Source of the DNA: Metallyticus violacea
Lineage: Eukaryota > Arthropoda > Insecta > Mantodea > Metallyticidae
NCBI GenBank assembly: GCA_030762175.1
Contig: CM060831.1
Span: 67,376,001 to 67,440,000, forward strand
Direction: 5' to 3'
Length of the DNA stretch: 64,000 nucleotides
Part shown: positions 20,763 to 32,935 of the stretch, piece by piece
Position numbering within the stretch: the first letter of the stretch is position 1
Layout of the letters: each line of letters opens with the position of its first letter
Position numbers and translations under genes: made by a program
Notes under the pieces: generated by a model
Told to the model about the DNA's origin: nothing
The model's input: the letters and a program-made list of their open reading frames with translations, nothing else
The model's database searches: none

Positions 20763-22639
20763 CACCGATAAAGTTGATTTTTACTTTTTAGGTTAGATGG
20801 TACAAAAATTTAAACAGTCCAATATATAGGCAGATATAGACGCAAAAAGAAAATACATACGAAAGAATAACATACATTCCTTGGCAAGTATTTAAAAGCC
20901 AAGCACCATTTGGTAGATGTTTACTAGTAGTTTTGTGAGGTGTTCATTGCAGCGGAGATACCAAGAAATAAATTGAAAACTCCCAAATTAAATTAATTGT
21001 GTGAATGCAGTAGGTGATTGGCAAGGTGAAGTTGCAAAACACAAATTGGCGAATATGTTCGAAAAGAATGGTGGTGTGAGGGAGCCGAGAGATATTAGCG
21101 AAGTGTTTCAAAGATATAGCAGTGATGTGGAAAGGGTATTTCCTGTGCACGGGTTTCTTGTCGACAGGAGAAATAAGTTACGATGTGAAAATGTGGAAAA
21201 AAATCATTGCGGCACAAGGTTTCATACAGTGATACAGGAAACTACGAAATTACGATGTTAAATGTTAAACCTAATAATTTGAACATTCCCTCTTGATGAA
21301 GCAGATCGCCATTTTGATTCCGTGAACGAGATCTAGCACAAGTCGCAGGAGATGCCACGAGAACACAGGACTTCCAGGGAATTTTACGGAGTGAAAAAGA
21401 CGACGAGAGCAGCCTAAAGCTACACAATGGCTATTTTAAGTAATGTACATATTTCGTTCCATACAGACCTAATCTTGGAACTTTTTGATAGCATTGCGCC
21501 GTTCTTACACTGTTCCTGTCTACTTCTTACCGAATACCCCACTCCTCCTCTCCGATCCCGGAAGACTTTGTTACCTGTGTATGTTTTCTATTAGTTGAAA
21601 CAGGCGAGGGAGTTTTCCAGAATAATGTGATGTAATTCTTTCTAGCGTGGTCGGTTGTCTTCTATTGCAAGCTGTGGTACCAAGGGAGTAACATACGCTT
21701 AGGCCTTTCTTCAAAATTGCCAGAACCGAAACCGACTCAGTAACTTTGGTATGAAGTTTTGTTAAGTTCCTCGTTTTGTTTAACTGTAATAAGAACTTGT
21801 GTGCTGCAGGTTTATGAAGTTGCTGTTAAATCAGTGTGACAATAAACGTCTACATTATTTTTAATTGAGATCTGTAAAATGTATTTGCCCGATAAATGTT
21901 GTGATATTTTGAATTTTAAAATGGTATTTTATATGGGACGCCGAGTTAAATTTTCAGTTTCCAAGTTATATTGCTGAGTACGTATTGCGTATGAGCTTAT
22001 ATAAGTGTTAAGCTTATTTTCACATGTTATCAGCGTACTATTAAATAAACCGCCTGGGTATTTTCCTTCTAGCATACTTCCTAATTCAACTCTTGTCTAG
22101 GCGTCGGAGAGAATTGAACATTATAAAGAATTATGTAGGAATAAATGGAGAGCAAGATGCAGACTTAGTGGGACGATTAAAATAAAAATGTTTTAAAATA
22201 TCTGTGGGTTTACGCTAACAACAAAATTATCGTTAGGCTTATAAAAGCTTTAGCATATAAATTTCTAGCGCAAAAAAACTAAATGACAACTAACTTATTA
22301 AGTACAAATTAGTTATAAACGGAATCATCTTCAATTACTTCCACATTTCATTTAAAATAACGTGATACGACTGAATGAAAGTGATAGCCGAGTCATCTTT
22401 TAATATATTACACGCAGAAATAACTTTTGAACTACCCTTTAATTACTTACTCATTTCCCAACATAGTCACCAGATAAGTGAATACACTTCTTCCAACTAT
22501 GAACAGATTTCATGAAAGCTCTGCGGAATAAAGAGAGAAAAAGGGGTGGGAAAGGCGATGCTTTTCTATTATGACATTGTGACAAGAGATAAAATGTGCC
22601 ATAGAATATGGACATAAAGAGTGGCATAAGGAAAGATAT
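20763..22639. other. No gene recognised; one 86-codon frame
   Basis: An open frame at 21,001-21,261 (+) has a plausible composition (GDWQGEVAKHKLANMFEKNG near its start) but matches nothing I know, and it starts at a non-ATG codon. The rest is AT-rich without motifs. It may be part of an unrecognised mobile element. Confidence 0.35.
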
Positions 22640-23027
22640 TTAAATCACTGGCAATAAAACTCATGATATATGCAGATGATGTTTTCCTCCACTGTGGATA
22701 AATCAGAGCGATACACTTTCACGCTTCGAACTTGAAAACAACAATGAAGGAAGAGGAATGTATGAGAGAGAAAATGTTATGCAAACAGATGTCTGCGGAC
22801 TATGGAAGGGAATGTTGGACAGCAAGAAGTGGGGACAGGAACGAGCAGATGAGATTCTTGGGAGGTGTGGTTGGAATAATTGCCCTTGGAGACCGGAATG
22901 CAGGCCAGCGAAGAAGATGGAACAAGGCAGAAATGACAAACGCTTAGCGGTTACAGAGTACATGAAGAGGATGAGCCGAAAAACGAAGAGAGCTTTGGCA
23001 AGACCACAATTTATATGGAAGGACTAA
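22640..23027 (+). pseudogene. LINE reverse transcriptase fragment
   Basis: SLAIKLMIYADDVFL at about 22,642-22,690 carries YADD, the catalytic motif of reverse transcriptases, in the context usual for non-LTR elements (IKLxxYADDxxL). A stop follows six codons later. A downstream MRFLGG stretch may be the MRFLRR segment that non-LTR elements carry after the reverse transcriptase. Everything else is decayed. The clade cannot be assigned. Confidence 0.6.
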
Positions 23028-24369
23028 GAAAATTTGCAATGCTAGTGATAAACTCATAAAGGATAGAAGAAAATATTACGGTAATAATGACAAATACCTG
23101 GCAAACTCTGGTGCATAAATAAATATACACTTTATAAACATGCTTGCATTTTCTTCGCTTTAGTCTAAAACAGTATTTTTCACAATATGTACATCCTTTG
23201 ACCCCCCAAAAAGCCCCAGATTGTGTCCAGAACTTCGGGAACGCTGTATTCACAACGCGCACGCAGCGACTGGCACACTGCAGTGGGCGCTTTGCCTGTA
23301 AACGTAATGGTCACAATCACAAGCATTTGGGTAGATTAGCGGTACCCGAGATTTAGAACGCATTGCTCATCTGCACACTCCAAAACGTATTGTTTGCAAA
23401 TAACTAAATAAATGCATGAACAGAAAAGTGAAAACGCATAGAATAAAAAAAAAAATTAATATCGGGTATGTATAACTGCCCTCAATCTTTGGGGCATAGA
23501 TGATATCAGATTTCTACAGTAGTGTTACATCATCCCAGGCTTCTTGAATTTGTGTCCATACTTTCGTCCTTCGTGCATGTGCAGCACATTGCATTTAGAC
23601 AGAACAAATACAAGTAAATATTATAATATGTTAACGTAAAAGTCTCATGTGTATGGGAAACAACATTACAAAATTAATTTGTCATAATATGTTACAAAGA
23701 TTTATTAAACATAGCATGCTTCATGCCGGGAGGCGAGCATGCACTCTTAACCACGGTATCACTGCACACACTGCCACAGAGCTAACAGAACACGTGTACT
23801 AGACAGCGTCTTTAGTGCAGTCATATAACAACTGCTGCAGTGGTTACACAGCTTTGCTTGTTACCTCGTAACCCGCGCGCTGTGACTAGTAGGACTTAGA
23901 ACTATTTTGCGTTCAAGAAATAATTCATTTTTTCTTCTTTTCTCAAAAGGTGTACCTACAATATACAAATGAAAATTCCACGACATATTCAATATCAATT
24001 ATGTAATTCATTACTTTAATTCTTCTCTTTTCTTTCATAAGCCATTTCAATTCATTAATTGAATTATTTGTAGAACGCCCTCCTTTTTTCTTTGGTTTGA
24101 AGAGCATCAGTTATGGGTATCTATTTTACATCTCTCCCTTAATTTAGCTAATAATATTCTGACTTTGTAAAGTGAATTCTTAAGAAAAATTCTTAAGCAT
24201 TAAAAAGTCATGCCATTTCTAAAGGCCAGTAATTAAACGAGGGACATTCAGTCCCTGTATGTTATATCATTGAAGGAGAGCGTAGGTTGGAAAAGAGACA
24301 CAATCACAAATCAGTCTGCACTCTGCAGTAAGCGTTGAGACTGAGAGGAAAGAGCAGTACGGTTATTTG
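23028..24369. other. No gene recognised
   Basis: AT-rich sequence. A slightly GC-richer part at 23,720-23,890 has no identifiable content. Confidence 0.4.
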
Positions 24370-24880
24370 AAATACGGGCCGCCTGAGCGCGGCTGCTTAA
24401 TGTGGAAGTATAGCCGCCGCAACCGGAAAAAAGGAAAGAAAGTCGCCGCGCTTAAAGTTAGAATTTAAGTTTTATATTTTCACTGAAAGCATAAAATGCT
24501 GTATTTAAACTTACAGGCATTAACCTGTGTTGAAAATGATGCCCTTCAGCGGCCAAACATTGCCGGCATTTACGTAGAAAATTCCTGTATTTTTAATTTT
24601 TCTTCCAACGGCGGTTTGGAACACATTTCTTGTCAATGAGAGAGCCTATATCCGGCAACTTTCAACAAAATGACGAAGTTTCTCTACATGGAACACGACT
24701 ACCAAGACATTTTCTTGCGAATCGCTTTACTGCTTTCCTACAAGAATCCGTTTTGATATAATATGTATCACACACAACTACAACCAACGCAGAACAATTA
24801 ATTATAAAACACGAGGTCAACTAAATGAGTAACTCCGTGTTCTGACTCGCGTTCCAGATAAACGAGTATATACACGAAAT
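24370..24880 (-). mobile_element. Deleted mariner-like element, group M, copy 1
   Basis: On the minus strand an N-terminal helix-turn-helix remnant (SCRKAVKRFARKCLGSRVP) is followed almost at once by a C-terminal piece (RKCRQCLAAEGHHFQH). The catalytic D,D,D/E core between them is absent. The tail then runs through TAAGTTTAAATACAGCATTT to a GC-richer end containing GCAGCCGCGCTCAGGCGGCC. The same structure and junction occur at 45,640-46,185 and 46,565-47,345, so this is an amplified non-autonomous element and not a random fragment. Confidence 0.8.
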
Positions 24881-25374
24881 AGAATGTGCAATGCTATGAT
24901 TAAGTCTATTCTGCTAGACTTAAAGTGAAGTTTGGAATGGGAAAAAGTTGAAAATGTAAATAAAATTAAAGTCGATTTTTAGAAAAAGGGTTTTCGAGCT
25001 CTCCACAAGAACGTCAAACTATAGGATTGTTATGAAGATATGATTAACAGTAAAATAAGGACGGTGAAATACTGCCTTAGACTAATGCACATTTCGCGCT
25101 AAATGCTACAAAATATAACACTAATGTTTTGGACTGCAGAGGTGGAAAGAGGACTCAGGAGAATTAGCCTCGATACAATATGGCAACGAGGCAATGCAAA
25201 TAATAAAAATGTATGGAAGAAGGGTAGAGGATGTCAGCAGGCAGGAAATCGAGGCAGAGTGTAACCTATTGAATGAAATGAAATTAACCTGGGGTAAAGA
25301 GGTACATAGCTCGTTCTAGGGAGAAAGGAAATTGCCTGGTTTACCTGAGAGGTTGGATGGCTCAAAAAATAACT

Positions 25375-25625
25375 GATGAAATATGCTATTGACTAGAAAC
25401 TTCTCGATCAGTGCAGTAAATTCATGTGGTGTTAAAAACCACTCAGTTGCTACACTTTCATGCTGTAAAATGACTGAAATGTACCTGAAATAAAATCCGT
25501 GGGGGCACTGAAACAAAATATCTGAGAGGTCGTTTAAAATATTAAGGAAGATTAATTGAGCGAAGTGTGTCTCACGGCGGAGAACAAGCACCTCGAGCAT
25601 GTACTATAATGGTGAGTACAATATT
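25375..25625. repeat. Unclassified repeat pair, family K, copy 1
   Basis: Shares GACTAGAAACTTCTC, CCACTCAGTTGCT and CCTCGAGCATG..GTGAGTACAAT with 40,205-40,435 in the same order and orientation. Similarity between these blocks is weak. Confidence 0.35.
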
Positions 25626-26009
25626 AATTAATATTTACTAGTTATAAACAACGAAGAAAAAATGCGCACTATGAGTTCTTCGTTTGCCGCGCCGTGCGAG
25701 GATCATAATCCTGCTTGCTTACTTGTTGACCTTGTTGACTGTCGCAGTAGTAGCGCAGCTATTCCCTGATGTCAGTTATGTTGTTCCTTTGAATGGACGG
25801 TATACATATATTGTATTATGCCTTGTACAACGGCACAGCGTGTCTTTATGTAAGATTCATAAGTGTTAACTCAATGGTGAAAGAACATAGGACAATTTTT
25901 TTAAAGCATACGGTCGATTTTGTTACTTATATGAATACCATACTGACCCTTTTTTTTTTCTTTTCCAGAGAACCTACAGGAAGCGTGATCAAAATTTTTG
26001 CAACAGGAT

Positions 26010-26270
26010 TTTACCATTACTCACACTGCGAATAATTCTACGAGAGCATTTCACAATGTGTTTCCTCAAGAGAGTTGTTAACGGGGATTTGTGGCCTTCT
26101 CGGTCCCCCGATTATCTCTGGGGTAGATTAAAAATGCCGTGTACGTGACGAACCCGCACACCATACGAGAACTCAAAATAAAACTACAGAGCATGATGAA
26201 TAACTTCTAAAGAGGTGCCCAAAATGTGTGGAAAATGGAGGCGCACAGTTTCAACTTCATTTGATAATTT
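26010..26270 (+). pseudogene. Mariner-like transposase C-terminal fragment
   Basis: LWPSRSPDYLWGRLKMP matches the family motif WPPRSPDLTPxDFFLWG around the last catalytic residue, with LTPxDFF deleted. Then come RTRTPYENSK (family: NPxTIxELK) and VPKMCGKWRR (family: RCQxCxExEG). Upstream, LREHFTMCFLKRVVNGD corresponds to the segment before WPPRSPD. The group is the IS630-type mariner relatives common in insects. Inactive. Confidence 0.7.
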
Positions 26271-26639
26271 GGTTTGTCTTGTTGTTTTATCCTCCCGCTA
26301 ATCAACGAGACCCATTTGGCAGGTTGACCTGCTAAAGAGTGACATGTTCACCCATAAAAACCGAAAGATAACAAAGGCTCTACCAAATTCTCTTCTCTTC
26401 TACATGTTTCGAAAGGCGGGGTTCCATGCTGAAGCTACAAAATAGACAAGCGCCTCCACTTCTGTACTTTAACGAAGGAAGGGAAAAAATCTTGTACGAC
26501 TTATACAGGGAATTCATAAATGAAGATCGATTTTGTAGAAACGGGGGATGAAGGGGTAATAGTTGTGCGCCAGTGCAATGCAGGTTTATTTTGCTTCTAA
26601 ACGTTGTAGTTGCTGCTGGAATTGGGGCATTGGTTTCTT

Positions 26640-27521
26640 GACTATAGCTCAACGTGTGTCCTGCTATTAAGAAGAACCCGGACCAGGTCGTCTATCAGCC
26701 TCTGATGACAGAATTGCAGCAATTAGGACATCCATTTATCGCAGTCCAACAATAGTGCTGAGTTTGTCATTGGGACTGACTGTGTTGTTTACACGCTGAA
26801 GAAACAGCCATGTCATCTGCAGGTTCTGTAACATTTACATGGAGAGGATTTAGCAAAGCGTGTTGGCATGTGCATGAATTTGTTTGCAGCAAATGAAGAT
26901 CGTAACATTCTCGAGCGTGTCTTATTCAGCGATGAGGTAACCTTCCACATTTGTGTAAAGGTTAACAGACATAATTGCATCCTCTGGGCTGACACGCCGC
27001 CAGTGGAGCACTTGAGATTCCAGCGACTCTCCCCCAAAGTTCGTGTGGCTGGGAATAACTATTGATAGAATATAAACCAGTTCTTTTTCGCCAAAACACC
27101 ATTAATGAGGTATGTACCATGATATGCGGCGACAGTTTCTGTTACAACAGCTTTTTCAGAATGAACGTGTGAACACTGTCTACTTCCAGCAGGACGGAGC
27201 ACCATGCCATAGCTGTTCGTACCTTTTTGAATGACGTGTTTCCTTGAAGATGGATTGGGCGCGCACGAGCCACGATCTGGGCGGCACTTTCTGGTGTGTT
27301 CCGCCAACGCATTACCAAATTGGCGGAGCGCCGAGACCTAATTAGACAAGCTACTGCAGCCACGATACCACGAATGCTCCAGAGCAGTCGACAGATGAAA
27401 GGCATGTCGCGATGTGAATGATGATCACGCCGAACGTAACATGCGATAAACATACATTATAAATATTAACAATTCAGTCACCATTTCAACACAATCTATA
27501 CTCAATTTCTGGACACCCTGT
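26640..27521 (+). pseudogene. Mariner-like transposase remnant, IS630-type
   Basis: RVLFSDEVTFHICVKVNRHN at about 26,917-26,975 holds the first catalytic aspartate in its usual setting (FSDEAxFxxxGxVNRHN). VYFQQDGAPCHS near 27,180-27,215 holds the second (FQQDGAPPHF), and a decayed LGGTFWCVPPTH stretch stands where WPPRSPDLTP should be. The 3' end TTTCTGGACACCCTG followed by TA at 27,521 looks like a terminal repeat at a TA target. The reading frame is broken several times. Confidence 0.82.
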
Positions 27522-27748
27522 ATTTAAATTTTTATTTGCATGTAAATACATTGAAAACATTTATGAACTCATTTTTTTTCCTTGAAAATAGCTCCAAAAA
27601 GAGCAAAATGACTGATTTTTGTTTCAGTTCATCACGAGCAAATACCACGAGAACGATTTAAGCCAGTGAGTGTGGCTTAAATCGTTCATAGTAGTGTGAG
27701 CGTTGTTAACATTGCAACATTTTCTTCTTTCTTAGCAACAGCACTGAC

Positions 27749-28166
27749 CTGGAAGACATCGGCGATGGGAAATTCGCAGAGTTCGCCACGGGCGGCGGGG
27801 CGCGTTGTCACGGTCACGAACGTGTGGTTGGTAAAGCCGGAGCCAAAGAGACGGAGCACGGCCCGGGAGCCGGCCAGCAGGTTGGGGATGCCGTCCTCGC
27901 CGATGTAGGGCTCCCGAGCCGCGTGCTCCACTCTCAGTCCCAGCACCTGCACGGGAGAGACAGTCCTGGCTGGCATCGTCTCGGAGAGCACGTGACGCTC
28001 GGCGGGCGGCTTGCCCCGGCCGTCCGTGCTCGACAATCTCCACTGCGACGCCGCCGCAACTCCGTCCCCGTTGCCCGTGGCTCCTTCTTCCTCCTCCCGC
28101 TCTTCTACATCCGGTGTTGCGTCCGATTTCTTCACCGAACGACGAAGCCGATCTCTGCCTCCGCTC
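27749..28166 (-). CDS. uex: CNNM magnesium transporter, exon for the extracellular domain
   Basis: A 418-bp exon, much more GC-rich than its surroundings, preceded on the minus strand by TTTCGTTTTGCAG (ending at 28,167) and followed by donor GTCAGT from 27,748. The first 60 or so codons are low-complexity and acidic (DVEEREEEEGATGNGDG) and not diagnostic. The second half is the CNNM extracellular domain: VQVLGLRVEHAA, GEDGIPNLLAGS, AVLRLFGSGFTNHTFVTVTT and LCEFPIADVFQ, joining VDTDSL of the next exon in phase 0. The 3' boundary is secure. The 5' boundary is inferred from the acceptor and could be wrong if the frame continues. A longer overlapping frame starting with an ATG at 28,184 is out of frame with the conserved domain. 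No signal peptide is present, so an upstream exon is required. Confidence 0.9.
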
Positions 28167-28479
28167 CTGCAAAACGAAAGCCATACTGAATAACTTCCAT
28201 ATACACTGTGAGAATGCTTAATTTAATTAAATTTAAAAAGTTCTAGGCCTGATACCATTTTTAACTGGGTTTCATTCAAAGGATTTGGTTTCAGAGGTTG
28301 TTTCTTTAAGAAATTTAAATATATTTATATATTTTTTTTTCTACAGGGTTGACTGTATGTTATACTTTTCGTATATTTTATTTGTGTTTTGGAGATATTT
28401 TAATTTATTATTTTTTTATAAATTAAATGAAAACCAACCTTTATGAGATTTTTTTAACACAGTCGCCTTGTAACAAAAC

Positions 28480-29570
28480 ATTTAGTCAACGACTTTCCAA
28501 CTTTTAATACCGCTATTACAATAAGATTTGCCTAACTGTGAAAAAGAAGCGCCTGTTTCATATAATTTGATGTGAATTTTCCCTCACCCTGCCATTTATT
28601 AAGGTATGAAAACAAAAGGTAATCGCTGGGAGCCAAATCCGGCGAATACGGTGGATGTGGAAGCACTTGGAAGCGAAGGTCATGCAGTTTTGCAGCAACA
28701 ATCCCAGATGTTTGTCAAGGCGTATTATCGTGATGAAAGAGAATTTTGTTTTTCGCAAGGTGTAGACGTTTAGCCTGCATAGCACCCTTCAGTTGGTTCA
28801 GTAGTGAAGCATAATGCTCCCCGTTGATGGTTCTGCCCTTCGTCTACGAGAACCACATGATGAGAGTGCCAGAAAACGATGACTTTTCCTGCTGATTGAA
28901 AGTTTTTGCTTTCTTTAGTGCAATTTCACCTATTGCCACCCACAGTCTGAACTGCTCTTTCGTTTGGCGTGTATTGATGTTTCACCAACTGTTATGAAAC
29001 GTCAGAGAAACTCATTGCATTTAAACTAGTCTAAACACTCTTGCGAAATGCTAATTTGAATGCGTTTTGGTCCATTGTTAAAAACCGCGGCACCCATCGA
29101 GCGTAAGCTTTCTCATATCCAAAACTTCCTTGTGTAAAATGTAGTGAAAACGCGGCCTATACAGGTCTTTGAAATGTCAGTCAACTCGCGTACCTTCAAT
29201 CCGCGATCACTGAGTACAACAATGTGAAATTTTGTCACTATATCGTCGGTTGTAGCAGTTTTGGGATGCCCTTAGCGCTTATAACTTGAAGTGATGTACA
29301 TTCAGCCCGCTTTTTAACTGTCGAAAATAAATTGCAAAAATCTTTTAATATGGAATATGACTCCCTTGTAGGGGTTAAACCCCTCAAAACGAAGTATTTC
29401 ACTACAGTTTTTATCCATTTTGAGAAACTGTTAACATTAGTTTGTTTACACGATCGTCATAAACAAGTGACTATACTTAGGTGTCTGAAACTTTACAGCG
29501 CGCCATCTATAATAATTTAGCAATCTTCATGACATCTCTGAGTCAGGCCTAAACATTTGGAACACCCCTC
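28480..29570 (-). pseudogene. Degenerate mariner, nearly full span
   Basis: From about 29,425 down on the minus strand: MDKNCSEILRF (N-terminus), GRPKTATTDDIVTKFHIVVL and RGLKVRELTDISK (linker and second helix-turn-helix), RTINGEHYASLLNQLKGA, a decayed second aspartate block (LFHHDN.P.QTS), and HPPYSPDLAPSDYLLF at 28,660-28,610, the intact signature of the mariner third catalytic aspartate. The high-coordinate end CGAGGGGTGTTCC (29,570) is shared with the isolated end at 14,650. Several frameshifts and stops make it inactive. The intact HPPYSPDLAPSDY shows it is not extremely old. Confidence 0.87.
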
Positions 29571-32519
29571 GTAAGAAAAATTTCAGTGTGTCGTCAAGTT
29601 AACATGAAATAAAAAATGTAGTAAATTCCCGAAAGACATTAATTAGTGTATGCTGGCATTTGGATGTATACCATTAATAGTGTGCCCTTAACGTTTACGG
29701 TTAGTGGCTGCAGTATATGTAGAAAGTAGTGCGAATCTGCTGATAAGTTACGATAAATGTGAAGCGGGAAATCTTGTTCCTTAGCCCAAATGAACCTTTT
29801 AAAAAGTCCGAACATTCCCAAAATATCTAATACTACCACTATGAGCTTAATGATATCTCCGCACAGTTTTATGTAGCATTCAAATTTTAAGAGGCATTTG
29901 AGATAATTATGAGCACATATAAGACGTTCCACTTAGAGGCATCAATAAATAAATGCTTATTGTTCAAAAACAGAGAAATCTATTGTTATTATTTATAACC
30001 TACAAGATGGAGAATTTCTCCAAGTTCATACAACAATAATAGTGTGAAGGACATGTGCATGCCTATGCGCATGTGCACCAATATTTAAGGAATGAGCACC
30101 TGGCGCTATATATTCTGTACAGTAATAGACACTACGGAAAACATGTGGATACAACAAAACATACAATGCGTGCTGTGCCTAGCAGAACCTAAATCCGTTT
30201 CGCCCATGCGAGGCCGTTAGGGAAATAAGTAAAGTTTACATGTTTGCAGGGCAACTGGAGGTGCACATATGAGTTGCATATTATCCTCTTAAACTTGAAG
30301 AGTTTGTACATCATATTGTATGCTAATATATCATTATTTATACTTCAAATTATAACTAATTTCATGATACCTCTAAGTGGAACATAATGTATTCAAAAAG
30401 CTACCGAAACAGCATTGCTCAAGTTGAACTAAAGCACAGCATATGATGATAAGCTCTGCTCGAGAAGCTAAAAATATTCAAAAAGCACTGCAAGCCAAAG
30501 GGTACAAGTAAAAATCATGAAAATATGGAGAAATCTGTAGCATAACGCCCCCCCCTCCTCCCATTCACTTATCCTTGATCTTTTGCGAGATCTCAAAGTA
30601 AGCGTCGCCCAAGCGATGCATGAGGTAATTTTAAAAAAATACTGTGACAAACCTATGTGAACCTTTGACACAACTTCCACTACAGTTTTCCTTACCAACT
30701 TGCGCTAACTCCTGAACAAACTGTAAGCTGATTTAATTATTTGAAGCCATGGTAGCGGATCTACGAATTTGTCAACATTTCACGTTCATCCGATGTCGCC
30801 AAACACTAAGACTTTCTCTATAACTTCTTATAGGCTTCAGAGTCTCTGATTGAGATGTTTCTAATCAGTACAAAATGTCGAAGTTTCTACGCCATTCAGT
30901 TGCAAACATTTTTAAATTCGGCAGAATCACACAAATCATAGGCAGAAATGTGATAGATACTAAACGCCGAAAACCTCGCTGTCTAGCAATCTAGCTTTGA
31001 TATAGAACAATTCCGCGACCTTTCTGCATGATGTCAGGCCCAGAATTATTAAAACGCATAGCATATTTAGGGGTGCTGTAGAGAAACATCACATAAGTTG
31101 AATGAATTAGGAAAGCTGAGCTGTTGGAACGCAAATTGCATTAAAAGATGTCAGAAATGTGTAACTGTTGGTGAAAACTACTTCGAACTCTTTTAATACA
31201 GGTCAGTGTTCATTATGAAATAAAACTAACGTTGTGCATATATTAGTATTGATCAAAGTTGTGCGAGTAGAAATGTGACGGGAACTTGTTCAACAGACAG
31301 AGCCGGCGATTGGCGAGATCTTCGCCCCGCACAGCTTGCGTTCAGCTTCGGACGCAGAGCAAAAATAATTATTTGTTGACAGCTTAAGATGTAGATGATT
31401 GGAGCTGGGAGACAAAATTCGGAATATATTCACTAAATTTTATTTGAAAATGCATGAATGCATTGGGAAACGTAACTTGGCTCAAGCAGAAAACGAAATG
31501 ACATCCTCTCACATCTATATGAAAGTAACCAGAGGTCTTCTAGTATGACATATGCAAAGTAGTGCCACACTAACTGCTACTTGACCTACAACCCTTTACT
31601 TACCCCTTAGTTTTCAAGACAGTGATTGCATTTGTACAATCATAAGTGCAAGCATAAACTACAATGCTACAATTGAACTAAAGTGCTTAGGTCGCAAGGA
31701 GCGGGTATTTCTTTAACTTCACTTAATGCAACTAGCAGCTTATTTCTCTGAATGTTCAAAGTTGCTGTACATTTAAAACATTTGTTATTCAGTTATTTAG
31801 TATGCCATACTTTCTGGTCTGCATTCCTGATATACTCCCAAACAAACCAATAAAACTGCCATAAAAAGAAAAGTGAAACGACAGAGAGCTAGTTTCTGGT
31901 GCATAAATCAAGGGGCACCACACGTGATAGTGCGGTGCTCAAGGTCAGTCATCTGGGAGGGAAAAAAAATTGTTTACCAACAAGCGCCAGCCTTGACAAA
32001 CTCTTCATGGCATTCTAACAAATTAAAGGCTCACGCGCCTATGCCTTCAGCGTTTATTACGCTTTTTATGTATGTAATTGTATTTTGAAAATACTTGTTT
32101 CTGATATAACAATTATAGCTCATTAAAAGCGCGTTCTAGGAGCTATGAAACATAACTCGTGAATGTCATGCTTTTATATTCATATCCTAAAACTAGGGAA
32201 AATGTTCTTTACAATCTTATGAAATACAAAATATATGTTAAATTTAGAGAAAAATTAGAGAGTAAACGCGGATAAGCGCACAATACAGCAATAAATGATT
32301 ATTAAGAGAAATACAATATAAACGTGAAAAGATATAAATAAAACTTGGATGCGATCAGTTTTGTTTTCCTCCGGAGCGTTTTGCCTATGGGCGAGCCGCC
32401 GCTCTTTAGCCGGCTAGCCAGTCAGCCAGTCGAGTCTCGGTAATTAGCGGCAGAGTAAACAATAAATCAAACCAACCATACAACAATACATAAACCGATT
32501 TAAGAGGCTTACATAATTA
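29571..32519. other. Long stretch without recognised genes; two GC-richer islands
   Basis: Mostly AT-rich with no frame I recognise. CpG-containing islands stand out at about 31,280-31,365 (around GCCGGCGATTGGCGAGATC) and 32,370-32,455 (around GGGCGAGCCGCCGCTCTTTA). Either could be a promoter or first exon. The CNNM gene needs an upstream exon on this side, but I cannot show that either island belongs to it. Confidence 0.4.
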
Positions 32520-32935
32520 TCATGTGGGATGTTACAATTGCCCTCTTTCATTCTCCACACATTTTTGGCATCTCTTTAGGAAAGTATTCATCGCTTGCTG
32601 CGGTATTTTTTTTTTCGAGAAATCCGGACAATTTCCTGACGAATATTTTCTTTGAGTTCTTACATGGTGTGCAGATTTGTCTTATGCCTACAAGGATTTT
32701 TTTTTTTTATTTACTCCAGAGATAACATTCACAGGTTGTTAAATCGGGAGACCGAATGGGCCACAAATCCCCTACTAATAACTTGTGTCTTGTGGAGACA
32801 TTGTGAATTGCTCTCATGGAATTATTAGCAGTATGAACATGGTAGAGTTGAAAAAATGCATGATCAAGCTCCCTATCGGTTAATTCTCCGAAAAAAAGAA
32901 AGGTTAATGGGTATTTATATAACATAATCAACTGT
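32520..32935 (-). pseudogene. Mariner-like transposase C-terminal part, IS630-type
   Basis: On the minus strand LLVGDLWPIRSPDLTTCECYLW matches WPPRSPDLTPCDFFLW, the block with the last catalytic aspartate. It is followed after a break by ENIRQEIVRISRK (family: ENIRxEIxxI) and LKEMPKMCGE (family: RCQxCxExxG). Same subgroup as 42,811-44,088. The N-terminal part should lie at 32,935-33,400 but was not resolved. Confidence 0.72.

Larger units (their letters stand above)
13690..27748 (-). other. uex: CNNM intron (14,059 bp)
   Basis: Runs from donor GTCAGT after the 27.7 kb exon to acceptor TTTTTACAG before the 13.7 kb exon. It is filled mainly with the mobile-element debris listed individually. 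No additional exon of the gene is needed, because the flanking exons join in phase and the protein sequence is continuous across them. Confidence 0.92.

Noticed and set aside
25684..25869. Frame starting with an arginine pair and a hydrophobic stretch, like a signal peptide
   Set aside because: Starts at TTG, has no conserved continuation and lies in AT-rich debris; hydrophobic runs are common by chance here.
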